Positions 38,502-49,500 of a stretch of 64,000 nucleotides of DNA are shown one piece after another (the stretch's first letter is position 1; every line of letters starts with the position of its first letter). The notes beneath the pieces are model-generated. The model was not told the DNA's origin and did not search any database. It saw only the letters and a program-made list of their open reading frames with translations. This DNA is from Bacteroidota bacterium. GTDB lineage: Bacteria > Bacteroidota > Bacteroidia > Bacteroidales > VadinHA17. Both the position numbers and the translations under genes were made by a program. The DNA lies in the NCBI GenBank assembly GCA_016718875.1, contig JADKBL010000023.1:1-64000 (forward strand), in the 5' to 3' direction.

Positions 38502-39547
38502 CTTCTAATCTCCTTTACCGCCTCAACCATCGCCATAAATCCCTCAACCGGAATATAACCCGGGATTGAATTACCCGAACCTAGTCCATATCCCTTGGCT
38601 TTTGAACGATATAATGTCCCCATTTCCAGGACATTCTTATAAACCTCCTCTGGTTTCTTAAGGATAATTAGATTAAGATCAAAACCACCAAATAGACCAA
38701 TTCTTGAAGAATATTTTTCTATCCATTCACTGAATGGAGCAATCTGATCCTCATTTGAATGCTTTGCATCTATACCAAGACTGATAATCTCATCCATCAG
38801 GGGAAAGATGCAACCGCAGCTATGAAGGAGAAATTTTTTACCGGATGCATGAATAAGATCAATGACTCTTTTGTACTGAGGGAAAATATGCTGCCTGATA
38901 ATATCAGGTTCAAGCATAGTGGAAGTTTTATGGCCCAGGTCATCACCCATCCTGTAAAAGACAAAAAGATCATGGTAATTCTCAATCAACCAGCTCCATA
39001 ACTCCACCCAGAGATCACCTATTTTTATAAACAGATCACGGAACAGATCAGGATCCATGCACTGCATCACACAGAGATATTCAAATCCTACAAGATCCTG
39101 GCTGGCTTCAAATATTCCATATCCGCAACCGCCATAGGCCTTCATTCCCGGGGGCAGAGTATTACGTATTGCCTCAAAATGAGGAGCGTATGTCTTTTTA
39201 AATATCGCGGGTATTTCATCCCATGGATATTTATTAAAATCATCCCTTGACTGGATTGGTCCGGCCATGCCACCAAGAATGGCCCCATGTCCCGGAAGTA
39301 TATCGCAGATGGCAGCTTCAAAATCGAAACCATCATATGTCATCTCATTCCAGAAACCTAAAACTTTTCTGTAATAATCTGTAAGTTCCTCTCCTTTCAA
39401 ACCGGCAGAATTAATATCCTCACCAAGAGCTTTTGAGATGAACGGAGGGTCTATATGGTGTTCATAGAGTGGCAGTCGTAGGGGTCTTTTGTTTTCCAGG
39501 ACAGATAAAAGATTTGTATAATCCGGTAGAAATTCCTGAGTCTTCAT
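38489..39547 (-). CDS. Uroporphyrinogen decarboxylase-like protein 2
   Basis: 352 residues, more divergent than the other two. It shows RLPLYEHHIDPPFI, YRMGDDLGHKTSTML, FLLHSCGCIFPLMDEIISLGIDAKH (parts FLLHSCGCIF and LGIDAKH) and IGLFGGFDLNLI. The HSCG motif again suits a metal-dependent methyl-transfer or decarboxylase-like role. Its last codons (RRYEI) and TGA stop are read from the heptamer array, so the 3' end was altered by the repeat. The gene is convergent with the four-helix-bundle gene. Confidence 0.82.
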   Translation of the reverse strand: MKTQEFLPDYTNLLSVLENKRPLRLPLYEHHIDPPFISKALGEDINSAGLKGEELTDYYRKVLGFWNEMTYDGFDFEAAICDILPGHGAILGGMAGPIQSRDDFNKYPWDEIPAIFKKTYAPHFEAIRNTLPPGMKAYGGCGYGIFEASQDLVGFEYLCVMQCMDPDLFRDLFIKIGDLWVELWSWLIENYHDLFVFYRMGDDLGHKTSTMLEPDIIRQHIFPQYKRVIDLIHASGKKFLLHSCGCIFPLMDEIISLGIDAKHSNEDQIAPFSEWIEKYSSRIGLFGGFDLNLIILKKPEEVYKNVLEMGTLYRSKAKGYGLGSGNSIPGYIPVEGFMAMVEAVKEIRRYEI

Positions 39548-39579
39548 AAATTACAATTGAAGGTATATTTTTCTCAATC

Positions 39580-39690
39580 AAACTCTCTGTGTAACTTTGT
39601 GAACCTCAGTGTAACTCTGTGTAAGTTCTTCATTGTTACACAGAGATCCACAGAGGCCTTCGCTCCGCTCAGTCTATCACAGAGAAACAC
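39580..39690. repeat. Dispersed CACAGAG-type repeat (copy B3)
   Basis: CTCTGTGTAACTTTGTG, then CTCAGTGTAACTCTGTG on one side, and TTACACAGAGATCCACAGAG and CACAGAGAAACACAGAG on the other, with TTCGCTCCGCTCAG between. It fills the gap between two URO-D genes. Confidence 0.75.
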
Positions 39691-39716
39691 AGAGTATAAA
39701 ATTATTGCTTAAAATA

Positions 39717-40961
39717 TTAGTCCTTATTAAACTCATTGACTGCATCAAACAAAGCGACAACATTCTGAGGCGAAACATCCGGCAGAATATTGTGAATTGT
39801 ATTAAAAACGTACCCACCGTCTTTGCTGAAAACTTCCAGATTATGAAGCACATGCTTACGAATCGTTTCAGGAGTACCATGATTCAGAACACTCTGCGTG
39901 TTACATCCCCCGCCCCAGAATGTGAGATCCCTGCCAAACTCTTTCTTTAACCGCTCCGGTTCCATATTAACAGCATTTATCTGCACCGGATTAATGATCT
40001 CGAATCCTGCATTTATCAATCCTGGGATAAGCTCATATATCCCACCGCACACATGCAGCATGGTATGAGCTGTTGAGTGCGATTTTACATAATCGCACAG
40101 CATCTTATGCCTCGGACCAAAAAACTCCTCATAAGTCTCCAATGGCATAAAGGGTCCTGTATTTGTACCAAGATCATCTCCAAATTTTATTATATCAACC
40201 ACATCGCCTACAGAATCACAAATCTTCTCAAGAAATGACATATGTCCTTCCATGAGTTTATCAAGCAACCTGTGAACATTCTCAGGTTCAAGATAAAGGT
40301 CCGTGAGGAAGTTATCGATCCTCCGCAGGAAAGTCCCCCATTCGAAAAGATTGCAGCCAATTCCGATCAGAAGAGCTTTGTCTGTTTTTGCCTTTTCACG
40401 TATAATGGTCTCCCTCAGCATCTTCCAGAAATCTTTTTCATCAAGGTGATCGAAAGGGGTAAAACCGAACCCTCCCCAGATTACCCGCGACATCTCCCTG
40501 CTGATATTACTGTAATCAGTCAGGTAGCCGTCGAGATAGGGGAAAATCTGCTGATCAAAGAAGGTAGCCCCTACCGGCATTTTACCAATATACTCACCTA
40601 TCTTCCCAAATGCAAGCCAGCTTCCATCAGGTTGTTTCACCGGATTAAACCATTTTGGATATAAGGCAGGAACACCCTTAATCAGCTCCAGCTCCTGCCA
40701 GTATTCATCAGGAGTATTGAAGAACCTGCCGACATCCAGAACATCCACATTGAAATGGTCAAGAAGTTCCATTTCAGGCTGTGTAACCTGCTGGATGACA
40801 TCATAAACCTGGTTTTTCAGGTGAGGCTTCCCGAGATATCTTATCAGGTTATGGTATGCTACTGCTGATATGCCAGAGCTGGGTGTTGCCCCAAGATCAA
40901 CCGGTACCCTGTCGGGTTGTTTGTGACTGATTGCTGAAAGAATACGTTCTCTTGAATTCAT
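39717..40961 (-). CDS. Uroporphyrinogen decarboxylase-like protein 3
   Basis: 414 residues, clear paralogue of the gene at 36754: MNSRERILSAISHKQPDRVPVD at the start (written in part: MNSRERILSAISHKQPDR), GATPSSGISAVAYHN, KFGDDLGTNTGPFM, MLHVCGGIYELIPG and TFWGGGCNTQSVLNHGTPE. The family motif is H-V-C-G here instead of H-S-C-G. Three members of one family within 4.2 kb suggest successive or substrate-specific methyl transfer or lyase steps on a sugar-derived compound; no cognate corrinoid protein was found. Confidence 0.84.
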   Translation of the reverse strand: MNSRERILSAISHKQPDRVPVDLGATPSSGISAVAYHNLIRYLGKPHLKNQVYDVIQQVTQPEMELLDHFNVDVLDVGRFFNTPDEYWQELELIKGVPALYPKWFNPVKQPDGSWLAFGKIGEYIGKMPVGATFFDQQIFPYLDGYLTDYSNISREMSRVIWGGFGFTPFDHLDEKDFWKMLRETIIREKAKTDKALLIGIGCNLFEWGTFLRRIDNFLTDLYLEPENVHRLLDKLMEGHMSFLEKICDSVGDVVDIIKFGDDLGTNTGPFMPLETYEEFFGPRHKMLCDYVKSHSTAHTMLHVCGGIYELIPGLINAGFEIINPVQINAVNMEPERLKKEFGRDLTFWGGGCNTQSVLNHGTPETIRKHVLHNLEVFSKDGGYVFNTIHNILPDVSPQNVVALFDAVNEFNKD

Positions 40962-40980
40962 CTTACTTTATCATTAAAAA

Positions 40981-41014
40981 ACATCCCCCTGGCCCCCTTC
41001 AAAGGGGGAAAAAG
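40981..41014. repeat. Dispersed C-rich palindrome (copy A3)
   Basis: ACATCCCCCTGGCCCCCTTC is followed by AAAGGGGGAAAAAGG, forming a CCCCCTTC/AAAGGGGG hairpin. Copy A4 at 58082 is almost identical. Confidence 0.8.
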
Positions 41015-41018
41015 GAAA

Positions 41019-43931
41019 CTAAAACTCAACTTCAATAAACTTTACTTCAAAAGGCTTGAGCTGAACTGACCCTATCGGCTGCCCAAGAGCTTTTCCTGCC
41101 GCATTAACTTCTGTTAATTTTTTAACAGTACGGCCTGGTACTGCTGATGATAATTTAACCTCTGCATTTTTCCCTTCAAGCTCACGGAACCTTAGCAATA
41201 CTGCACCGGGCCTGGTAAATGATGGTCTGCTGTTTGTAAGCATTGCATTTTTATCGCCCGTTATTTTCAGTGTTTCCAATGTAGCAGCTTTGAACTCATT
41301 TTCACCTGCAGGGAAAGTCCTTGTCGGAAAATGATTCCGTTCTCCCCATGCATACATTGTTGCAAATGTGTTTGATGTGTCAGCAGACGATGTTATCTGA
41401 TAACCCCAGCTGAAAGCTCCCTCCTGGTATGCCCTGAAGTTTGTAAACCAATAGTTGTTCATCACCCAGGAATAGAGCCATGTCTTGCCTGCTTTTGGTA
41501 TCCGGTCATATTTATTCATGTTGAAGTCGCTGAAATGCCAGAGAGGCACCTCATTGCTTACAACAACTATCTGACCGCTTTTCCCGCGTACAGCCACAAA
41601 ATTCTGGGCAACATTCCAGTCTGTTGATGATCCCGGCAGCTGCTGTCCCTGTGATAGGATGCCGCCAATGGTCTCAAAGACAATTCTTGAACCTGGCAGA
41701 GAAAAAGGAAATGCAACATAAAGTGCCTCCGGATCAGTAATTATAAGTTTTCGGGCCATATACCTGATCTCTATCTTCTTGCGGTTTGTATACAATCTTA
41801 TCTCTGTATCTATTCCCTTTGGTGAACCATCAGTCCCCTTTTCAAATCCATCGAGGTCTGATGAGATCTTTACACTTTCCCAGACAGCTCCTTTGACACC
41901 TTTTTCAATTTTAACATTTGAGACTGTAGATCGGATAAAGGGAGAAACATCCCTCTTTTCACTGGTTTCCCGGACCGGCTGACCTAACTTATATGGATTC
42001 TGTGAATCTGCCATCTCAAGTTTAAGCTCCTTGTCATAAAGGGAACTTATTGATCCTGTGGCTTTATCAATAACGAGTTTATAATATTCATTCTCGAGTA
42101 CTTCCGTATTACCCTCCTCATCATCCTTTGCATTGAATCCCGGAAGTTCAATCTTAAGGGCCTTATAACCCATGGCAGGAATATCCTTTACCTCAAGCAC
42201 CCACCAGGCTCCTTCTGCCCTCTTTGAGACTATCTGGGCAGGAACATCCTCTCCAGTTGATATATCGACTATCCTGGTTCTGGTTCGAATCGGAAGAACC
42301 TTACAATCAACAAACAGGTTAACTGTTCCTGACCTTTTCCATCCAAGAGGATTCATTACATAAATGACAGGGAAATCAGCTTTTTTAAGGTATGGCTGAA
42401 ACCTGGCCAATGCCTCCTCATTCAGCAGAGTTACTTTTTTAAGTGCCTCCCATGCATATGCCCCTTTCTGAAGCCATTGCTTTGTTGAATTCTCTGAATA
42501 AGGATGGCTAACACTTTCATCTGCTCCGCATGTATGTTCGTCGAAGAAGATGATATTTTCACTTATGTGATCAAGATTTGTTTCAAGTGCAGGATTAAGT
42601 TCTCCTCCCATCACTGAAACCATTGCAAAAAGGCCTTCGTCAACCTGTTTTATATTCTTCGCCTTACGCGATTCGGCAGTTTCACGTGATGTCGATCCAT
42701 ATCCATCGGTCCACCAGTCGAGCCATGCAGTGCGGTAAACAGGAAGCTTATCTCCATAATTCTTTTCAACATACTCTGAAAACTCACTTGCCACGGCGAG
42801 CCTTATTTTTGGAAATTCATATTTTTTGTTCCAGGCAATAACATTTGCACATGCTGCCGTTGATGGGGGTGCATTATCAGTAAAATAACCGGAGAACTGT
42901 ACCCCTAACCTGTCAAACGGATATCCTTTTTTATCAAGATCGGCAAGATGACCCAAAAGATTCTCAGGTTTGATAACATCACTTTCCGCTCCGAAGAAAT
43001 TACCGGTCATATAATGATCGGCCCTGAATGCCAGCAGTCGTGCCCCTGAAGGTGATTCCCACCAGAAACATGTCGGCTTGTCGAATGGCAATACTGACCT
43101 TGTTTCATTAATCCCCATTATAAGATACTTTACACCGGTGTTTTTAAAATAGTCGGGCATGCACCATGCAATACCATTCACATCATTCTGCATTGCAGCC
43201 TTAACAGGAATATGCAGCTTATCAAATTCTTTCAGAGGCTGAAGAAAATCGAACATCACATTTTCATCTGCTATCTCAGCCATGTTGGCATACATCCCCA
43301 TTACCTCTATTCTGCCTTCGGATATTCTCTTTAAGAATCTGTCAATCTGCGATTTTGGTCTTGACCGCAGGTATTCCCTTGTAACCCACGAAGATTCACA
43401 TGTCCAGCGGAATTTTGCCTCATCCGGCAGATTATCGGTTTGGTCGCAGTAATCAAGTGCGTAATCGATATATCGCATCTGTTCAGCAAGGATTTCCGAT
43501 TGCGGTCGTGTATACCCGATATCGGTATGTGAATGCTGAACAAGATAAATATCCCATTTTTTTGGAGGAACTACATTTATTGAATAAGAGACAGCTGCAC
43601 CCTCATCTATTTTAACTGATAAGGTAGTCTTCTTGGGTTTTGATACTGCCGGAACAGTTACTAGGTATTTATTCAATCCTTTTTTCAGGACCTCTCGTAC
43701 TGCCACTTTACCATCATATGTTATTAGGATCTTCCCTTCTTTATCTGAACGGCAGCTTACAACAATCTGTTGATATGATTTCCCTCCTTCCCTGAAAAGG
43801 ACAGGTGCATTTAACAATTCTACCCCGGAAGGTACAGAATTCTGCCCCGCCAGATTGGTAAAAAAGATTACTGACATCACCAGTAAAATGATCTGCGTTT
43901 TGTAAATCCTCATTTTTTCCATAATTTTCAT
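41019..43931 (-). CDS. GH38-type alpha-mannosidase-like glycosidase, secreted
   Basis: 970 residues with a signal peptide (about 8-29: YKTQIILLVMSVIFF, then TNLAGQ). A beta-sandwich precedes the catalytic barrel. The zinc motif is HSHTDIGYT (H133, H135, D137) and the nucleophile region is AAMQNDVNG (D250). Later FDEHTCGADESVSHP and long C-terminal beta domains follow. The DIG in place of the usual DxGW marks a divergent GH38 branch, so the substrate may not be mannose. Any of three start codons (Met1, 4 or 7) is possible. Upstream and convergent genes are also glycan-active. Confidence 0.85.
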   Translation of the reverse strand: MKIMEKMRIYKTQIILLVMSVIFFTNLAGQNSVPSGVELLNAPVLFREGGKSYQQIVVSCRSDKEGKILITYDGKVAVREVLKKGLNKYLVTVPAVSKPKKTTLSVKIDEGAAVSYSINVVPPKKWDIYLVQHSHTDIGYTRPQSEILAEQMRYIDYALDYCDQTDNLPDEAKFRWTCESSWVTREYLRSRPKSQIDRFLKRISEGRIEVMGMYANMAEIADENVMFDFLQPLKEFDKLHIPVKAAMQNDVNGIAWCMPDYFKNTGVKYLIMGINETRSVLPFDKPTCFWWESPSGARLLAFRADHYMTGNFFGAESDVIKPENLLGHLADLDKKGYPFDRLGVQFSGYFTDNAPPSTAACANVIAWNKKYEFPKIRLAVASEFSEYVEKNYGDKLPVYRTAWLDWWTDGYGSTSRETAESRKAKNIKQVDEGLFAMVSVMGGELNPALETNLDHISENIIFFDEHTCGADESVSHPYSENSTKQWLQKGAYAWEALKKVTLLNEEALARFQPYLKKADFPVIYVMNPLGWKRSGTVNLFVDCKVLPIRTRTRIVDISTGEDVPAQIVSKRAEGAWWVLEVKDIPAMGYKALKIELPGFNAKDDEEGNTEVLENEYYKLVIDKATGSISSLYDKELKLEMADSQNPYKLGQPVRETSEKRDVSPFIRSTVSNVKIEKGVKGAVWESVKISSDLDGFEKGTDGSPKGIDTEIRLYTNRKKIEIRYMARKLIITDPEALYVAFPFSLPGSRIVFETIGGILSQGQQLPGSSTDWNVAQNFVAVRGKSGQIVVVSNEVPLWHFSDFNMNKYDRIPKAGKTWLYSWVMNNYWFTNFRAYQEGAFSWGYQITSSADTSNTFATMYAWGERNHFPTRTFPAGENEFKAATLETLKITGDKNAMLTNSRPSFTRPGAVLLRFRELEGKNAEVKLSSAVPGRTVKKLTEVNAAGKALGQPIGSVQLKPFEVKFIEVEF

Positions 43932-43995
43932 GGGTTTATTATTTCAAAAATAGGAAACATAAATGAGTAAACAATAACCTGAAATATCCACCGGT

Positions 43996-44733
43996 ATGAA
44001 AAAACTTACAATCCTGCTAACAGCAATTATCATTTTCCTTGTTCATGGCTGCGGACCCGAAAAACAAGCCGACAATACTTTATCTAAAAAGGAATTTAAG
44101 GATGGCTGGAGACTCCTCTTCGACGGAAATTCACCAAGAGGATGGATAAATGCTAAAACAGGTAACTTCCCCTCTTCAGGTTGGGAAATCAAAGACGGAA
44201 CTATTTTTACCAATCCTGAAAAGAAAGGTGAAAACGGAGGCGGAGATATTGTTTCGGAAGGAAAATTCAGGGATTTTGAACTTTCTGTTGATTTTAACTA
44301 TAAACCCGGAGCAAACAGCGGAATCAAATATTTTATTGATACTGAAAGAGACAGCGGTATTTACAGATCGATCGGATGTGAATACCAGATCCTCGATGAC
44401 AAGCTTCATCCCGATGCAAAAGCAGGAATAACAGGCAATCATAAACTGGCTTGTTTGTATGATCTTATACCCCCGGTGAATGTTAAGGACAATGGTCCTG
44501 ATGTATGGAACACAGCCAGGATAATTGTAAAAGGAAATCATGTCCAGCACTGGCTTAATGACCAGATGACTGTAGAATATCACAGAGGCAGCCCGGAATG
44601 GAAAGAGGCAGTTTCAAAAAGTAAATTCAGGGATATACCCGGTTTTGGTGAAACTGTCGAAGGTCGGATCCTTTTGCAGGAACATGGTGATATGGTTGCA
44701 TTTAAGAATATAAAGATCAGGGAGGTAAGGTAG
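43996..44733 (+). CDS. DUF1080/3-keto-disaccharide hydrolase-like lipoprotein
   Basis: 245 residues. Lipobox LVHGC gives a mature Cys19. The domain is a concanavalin-like beta-jelly roll: GWRLLFDGNSPRGWIN, GWEIKDGTIF, GGDIVSEGKFRDFELSVDF, NSGIKYF, CEYQILDD and NHVQHWLNDQMTVEY. DUF1080 members include 3-keto-glycoside hydrolases, which act after a Gfo/Idh-type oxidation; such an oxidoreductase lies at 22191-23521. Probable periplasmic or surface location. Starts a plus-strand run with the sulfatase. Confidence 0.88.
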   Translation: MKKLTILLTAIIIFLVHGCGPEKQADNTLSKKEFKDGWRLLFDGNSPRGWINAKTGNFPSSGWEIKDGTIFTNPEKKGENGGGDIVSEGKFRDFELSVDFNYKPGANSGIKYFIDTERDSGIYRSIGCEYQILDDKLHPDAKAGITGNHKLACLYDLIPPVNVKDNGPDVWNTARIIVKGNHVQHWLNDQMTVEYHRGSPEWKEAVSKSKFRDIPGFGETVEGRILLQEHGDMVAFKNIKIREVR

Positions 44734-44800
44734 GCGCAAGGCGCAGGGCGCAGGGCTCAGGGCGAAGGGAGACAGGGAGTTGGGCTCAGTGCGGAGAGGG
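44734..44800. repeat. G-rich tandem repeat (GGCGCAGG type)
   Basis: GGCGCAAGGCGCAGGGCGCAG followed in the next bases by GGCTCAGGGCGAAGGG: degenerate 8-mer units between the DUF1080 and sulfatase genes. It resembles the GGCGACAG array at 49711. Confidence 0.65.
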
Positions 44801-44840
44801 GAAGAATTATTTCAAATAACTTTAAATACCCGGAGAGTGT

Positions 44841-46436
44841 ATGAAATCAGAATTCATTAAAGCAAGCATCCTGGTATCTCCCTGGCTTTTAACAAATTGC
44901 CACAATACAGGTTCGGATATGAAAAACTCTGACCGGCCCAATATTCTGGTGGTTATGGGTGATGATATTTCATTTCCTCACATGGGTGCCTATGGGACGA
45001 AATGGGTTAAACCACCCGGCTTCGACAGGGTGGCATCAGAGGGTATCCTGTTCAGAAATGCCTATACTCCTAATGCCAAATCATCACCATCAAGAGCCTG
45101 CTTCCTGACCGGACTGAACAGCTGGCAACTCGAAGAGGCTGGCAATCATGTCCCATTTTTCCCTGCAAAATTTAAGTCTTTCATCGAGGCTCTGGGTGAA
45201 AACGGCTACTTTACAGGCTATACTGCAAAGGGATGGGCACCAGGTATTGCAAATGACACTCTTGGTAACCCGAGGTTCCTGACAGGAAAGCCATTTAATT
45301 CGAAAAAATTAACACCCCCTGCCAGCGGGATCTCTGATATAGATTATGCAGCCAATTTTGAAGATTTTCTTAATTCAAAAGAAGCGGACGCTCCTTTCTG
45401 TTTCTGGTACGGTTCGCAGGAACCTCATCGTTCTTATGAATATGGTACAGGAGTAAGCAGGGGAGGTAAACACCCTGCTGACATAAATTCTGTTCCTGCA
45501 TTCTGGCCCGATGACGATATTGTCAGAAATGATATGCTGGATTATGCTTTTGAGATAGAACATTTTGACAGTCACCTTGTTAAAATGATTGAGATACTTG
45601 AAAAGAGAGGTGAACTTAAAAACACAATAATCATTGTTACTGCTGATAATGGAATGCCATTTCCCCGTATCAAGGGTCAGGCTTATGAATATTCAAACCA
45701 TATGCCACTTGCGATTATGTGGAAAAATGGTATCAACTATTCAGGCAGGGAGGTCTATGATTTCATAAGCTTCATTGATTTTGCACCTACATTATTTGAA
45801 TTAGCAGGTATAGCTCCTGAGGAATCAGGAATGCATCAGATGCAGGGAAAAAGCTTTTCGGATATTTTCAAAAAAAGGCAGAATGGGTACGTTAATAAAA
45901 AGCGTGACTATGTACTTGTGGGCAAGGAGAGACACGATGTAGGCAGACCGGATGATGAAGGCTATCCGGTAAGAGGTATCATCAAAGGAGGATTCCTGTA
46001 TTTGAAAAACTATCAGCATGAACGATGGCCTTCGGGAAATCCCGAAACAGGATATCTTAATACAGACGGAAGTCCAACCAAGACCCTGATACTCACATTA
46101 AGGAGAACTGGTGCGTCAGCAGACTACTGGAAGAGATGCTTCGGGAAGAGGGAGGATGATGAACTCTATAATATCGGAAGCGACCCGGAATGCATGATCA
46201 ACCTCGCTAATGATCCCGGATTCAGCGGGATAAAAAGAAAACTTAATGACCAGCTTTTTGATGAGCTGCTTCAGCAGGACGATCCGAGGATAAACGGAGA
46301 AGGAGACATTTTTGATAAATACCCATATGCTGATAGCCGGACAAAGGATTTCTACAACCGCTACATGAAAGGGGAGATTCACCGTAATGCAGCAGGATGG
46401 GTTGATTCAACAGATTTCGAAACAGAATTATACTGA
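44841..46436 (+). CDS. Sulfatase (family S1), lipoprotein
   Basis: 531 residues; lipobox-like LLTNC gives Cys20. The formylglycine motif is S81-S-P-S-R85 in [13 protein letters not shown], a Ser-type site that needs the anaerobic radical-SAM maturase (anSME) rather than [12 protein letters not shown] holds the calcium-binding Asp pair, and [13 protein letters not shown] the second metal site. No maturase gene is seen in the window. It probably removes sulfate from a glycan alongside the neighbouring glycosidases. Confidence 0.9.
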   Translation: MKSEFIKASILVSPWLLTNCHNTGSDMKNSDRPNILVVMGDDISFPHMGAYGTKWVKPPGFDRVASEGILFRNAYTPNAKSSPSRACFLTGLNSWQLEEAGNHVPFFPAKFKSFIEALGENGYFTGYTAKGWAPGIANDTLGNPRFLTGKPFNSKKLTPPASGISDIDYAANFEDFLNSKEADAPFCFWYGSQEPHRSYEYGTGVSRGGKHPADINSVPAFWPDDDIVRNDMLDYAFEIEHFDSHLVKMIEILEKRGELKNTIIIVTADNGMPFPRIKGQAYEYSNHMPLAIMWKNGINYSGREVYDFISFIDFAPTLFELAGIAPEESGMHQMQGKSFSDIFKKRQNGYVNKKRDYVLVGKERHDVGRPDDEGYPVRGIIKGGFLYLKNYQHERWPSGNPETGYLNTDGSPTKTLILTLRRTGASADYWKRCFGKREDDELYNIGSDPECMINLANDPGFSGIKRKLNDQLFDELLQQDDPRINGEGDIFDKYPYADSRTKDFYNRYMKGEIHRNAAGWVDSTDFETELY

Positions 46437-46437
46437 T

Positions 46438-46506
46438 CAGCGAAAATCAGCGTGATCTGCGGGACAAAAATAATTTTCCCGCTGATTTCGCAGATTAGCG
46501 CAGAAT
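46438..46506. repeat. REP-like palindrome (copy C1)
   Basis: AAAATCAGCGTGATCTGCGGG and, inverted, CCCGCTGATTTCGCAGATTAG form a hairpin of about 65 bp. A second copy is at 61252-61322. It follows the sulfatase stop directly. Confidence 0.8.
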
Positions 46507-46561
46507 AAAATTTGTATAGTTGTTATTATTCTTATAGCTTCATGACCTAAAACCAATTACC

Positions 46562-49500
46562 ATGAAATCATCATTCTGCAGATTATCGGTACTGATTCCA
46601 ATAACAATATTATTAATCAGTCTATCTTATAGTTGCAAAGACAATCTCCCAAACGAAGTTGAGGTAAATGACTTCACAACCCTCTCTTCACTGTTCAACG
46701 AACCACCTGCAGAATATGCATCAGGCCCTCTGTTCGTCTGGAATGAGAAGATAACCAAAGAGGAGATTGACAGCTTCCTTATAAGCTTCAAGGAACAGGG
46801 AATAATGCAGCCTTTTATTCATCCAAGGCCAGGGCTTGTAACTGAATATCTCTCTGACGAGTGGTTCGATCTCTACCGTTATACGGTTGAAAAAGGCAAA
46901 GAGCTTGGCATGAAAGTATGGATATATGATGAAAACTCCTATCCCAGCGGATTTGCAGGAGGCCATGTACCTGATCAGATGCCAGAATCGTACAACCAGG
47001 GTCAGGGGCTTGCCATGACAAAAGTTGAAATATTGCCTGATACTGTGGGAAAATACTATCTCATACTGAAGGAAGAGAATGGTACATGTTCTGATATAAC
47101 CGCTTCAGTTTCTTCAGAAAAAGGAAAGAAAGGAAGTTACCTGCTATTTGCAAAGACATTTAATGCCAAATCGGACTGGTACGGTGGTTTCAATTACGTT
47201 GACCTCCTTCTGCCCGGCGTTACCCAGAAGTTTATCGATATAACAATGACCGGGTATGAAAAGAACATTGGGTCTGAATTCGGAGCTACAGTTCCGGGTA
47301 CTTTTACCGATGAGCCGCAGATAAGCTCTCCCGGAGGAATCAGATGGACTCCTGATCTCTTCGATGTCTTCATGAAACAGTGGAACTATGATCTTAAACC
47401 TAACCTGTTGTCTTTGTATGAAGAGGTGGGCGACTGGAAGAAGATAAGACATAATTATACCCAGACTCTGCTTCAGCTTTTCATCGACAGATGGGCAAAG
47501 CCCTGGTATGCTTATTGCGAGGAAAAGGGACTGATTTTCACAGGACACTATTGGGAACATGAGTGGCCCAACATGCACCTTGGAGGCGACAATATGGCAA
47601 TGTATGCCTGGCACCAGATGCCGGCTATCGATATGCTTTTCAACCAGTTCAACGATTCCTCCAGCCATGCCCAGTTCGGAAATGTGAGAGCTGTGAAGGA
47701 GCTGGCAAGCGCTGCTAACCAGACCGGCAGGCAGAGAAAATTAAGCGAAACATATGGTGGATCAGGCTGGGATCTGACTTTCAGGGATATGAAGAGAAAC
47801 GGAGATTGGGAATATGCGCTCGGGGTGAACTTCATGAACCAGCACCTTACATATTTCACAATGGCCGGGGCAAGAAAGTATGACTATCCTCCCACTTTTG
47901 ACTATCATGAACCCTGGTGGAATGACTACAGGTATATAAACGAGCACTATTCACGACTCGGCCTTTCTCTTTCATCCGGACGCCAGGTCAATGACATACT
48001 GGTGATTGAACCATCAACAAGTGCGTGGCTGTATGACTCTTATGTAAAACAGAATCCCAAATGCCATGAAATTGGCCAGTCCTTTCAAACTTTTATTACC
48101 TCACTTGAAAAAAGTCAGGTTGAGTATGATCTGGGATCTGAAAATATTATGAAAGATATGGGAAGTGTTTCCGGAGGAAAGCTGAAAATAGGCAAGATCT
48201 CATACTCCAGGGTTGTCATTCCTCCCATGACAGAAAACCTTGACAAGAGCACTTTTGAGCTGATAAGAAAATTTGTATCATCAGGAGGAACGTTGCTGGC
48301 ATTCTCAGAACCCTCGCTCATCAACGGATCCAAAAATGATGAACTTGCAAAATTCTTCAGTGATAATTCGGGGAAGATATTTAAAGCACCCAGCCTCACT
48401 AATGATATAATTACTAAACAATTAGCAGGGAAAGATATTGAATTCAGAGTTGAGAATGGAGGGACACTTTATCATCACAGGAGAATCATGTCTGATGGTC
48501 AGCTTATCTTCCTTGTAAACTCTGACCTTGAGGCAGATTTAAATGGTTCATTTACTGTAACAGGCAGCGAAGCCGCTGAAATGAATACGCTTACAGGGGA
48601 GATCTTCGGTTACCCGTCAAATAAAACTGAGGGTAAACTGAGTCTCTCATTTTCTCTTCCGCCTGCCGGAAGTCTGCTTGTTTTTATACCTGAAAACGGG
48701 AACAATTTTGTTGTGCCGGTAAAACAAATACCTTCATATCCGGTTGCATCCCCTTTTCCTGTAAATGTTTCAAGGGACAGGGAGAATGCTTTGATGATCG
48801 ATTTCTGTGATATTGACCTGGGAAATGGTCCTGTTAAAGATCTCCACACATTTAACGCTGCAGACACCGTTTTTAAACATTACGGGTTTGTAAACGATAA
48901 TCCATGGAATACATCAGTTCAATTCAGAACCAATATTATCGACAGGGACACTTTTAATGTAAATACCGGTTTTACAGCATCATATCATTTCACAATCAGG
49001 GATAATTTTGATTTAACAGGATTGAAGGCAGTGATTGAGCGTCCATGGAACTGGACTGTTAATGTCAATGGAATTGAAGTTCAGGCTGAACCCCGGGGCT
49101 GGTGGCTCGACAGGTCGATGAAGGTTTTCAGCATTGGTAAAATCGTTAAACAGGGTTTGAATACAATCACTCTTAAAGCATCACCCATGAAAGTTCATGC
49201 TGAAGTGGAGCCTGTTTATTTAGTTGGAGACTTCTCTCTAATCCCAGGTGAAAAAGGATGGATAATTAAAAAACCAACCGGAGTATATACTATGGAAAGC
49301 TGGAAGGAACAGGAGATGCCGTTCTATTCGTGGGGAGTAACCTACAGCAGGGATTTCAATATAGAAAAGACTGAAGGAGACTGGGCTGTTAAGCTGAATA
49401 ACTGGGCAGGAACAATTGCAGAAGTTCGTGTTAATGGCACAGCTGCAGATCCAATTGCATTCCCTCCTTATACAACTGATATTACAGGACTTGTAAAACC

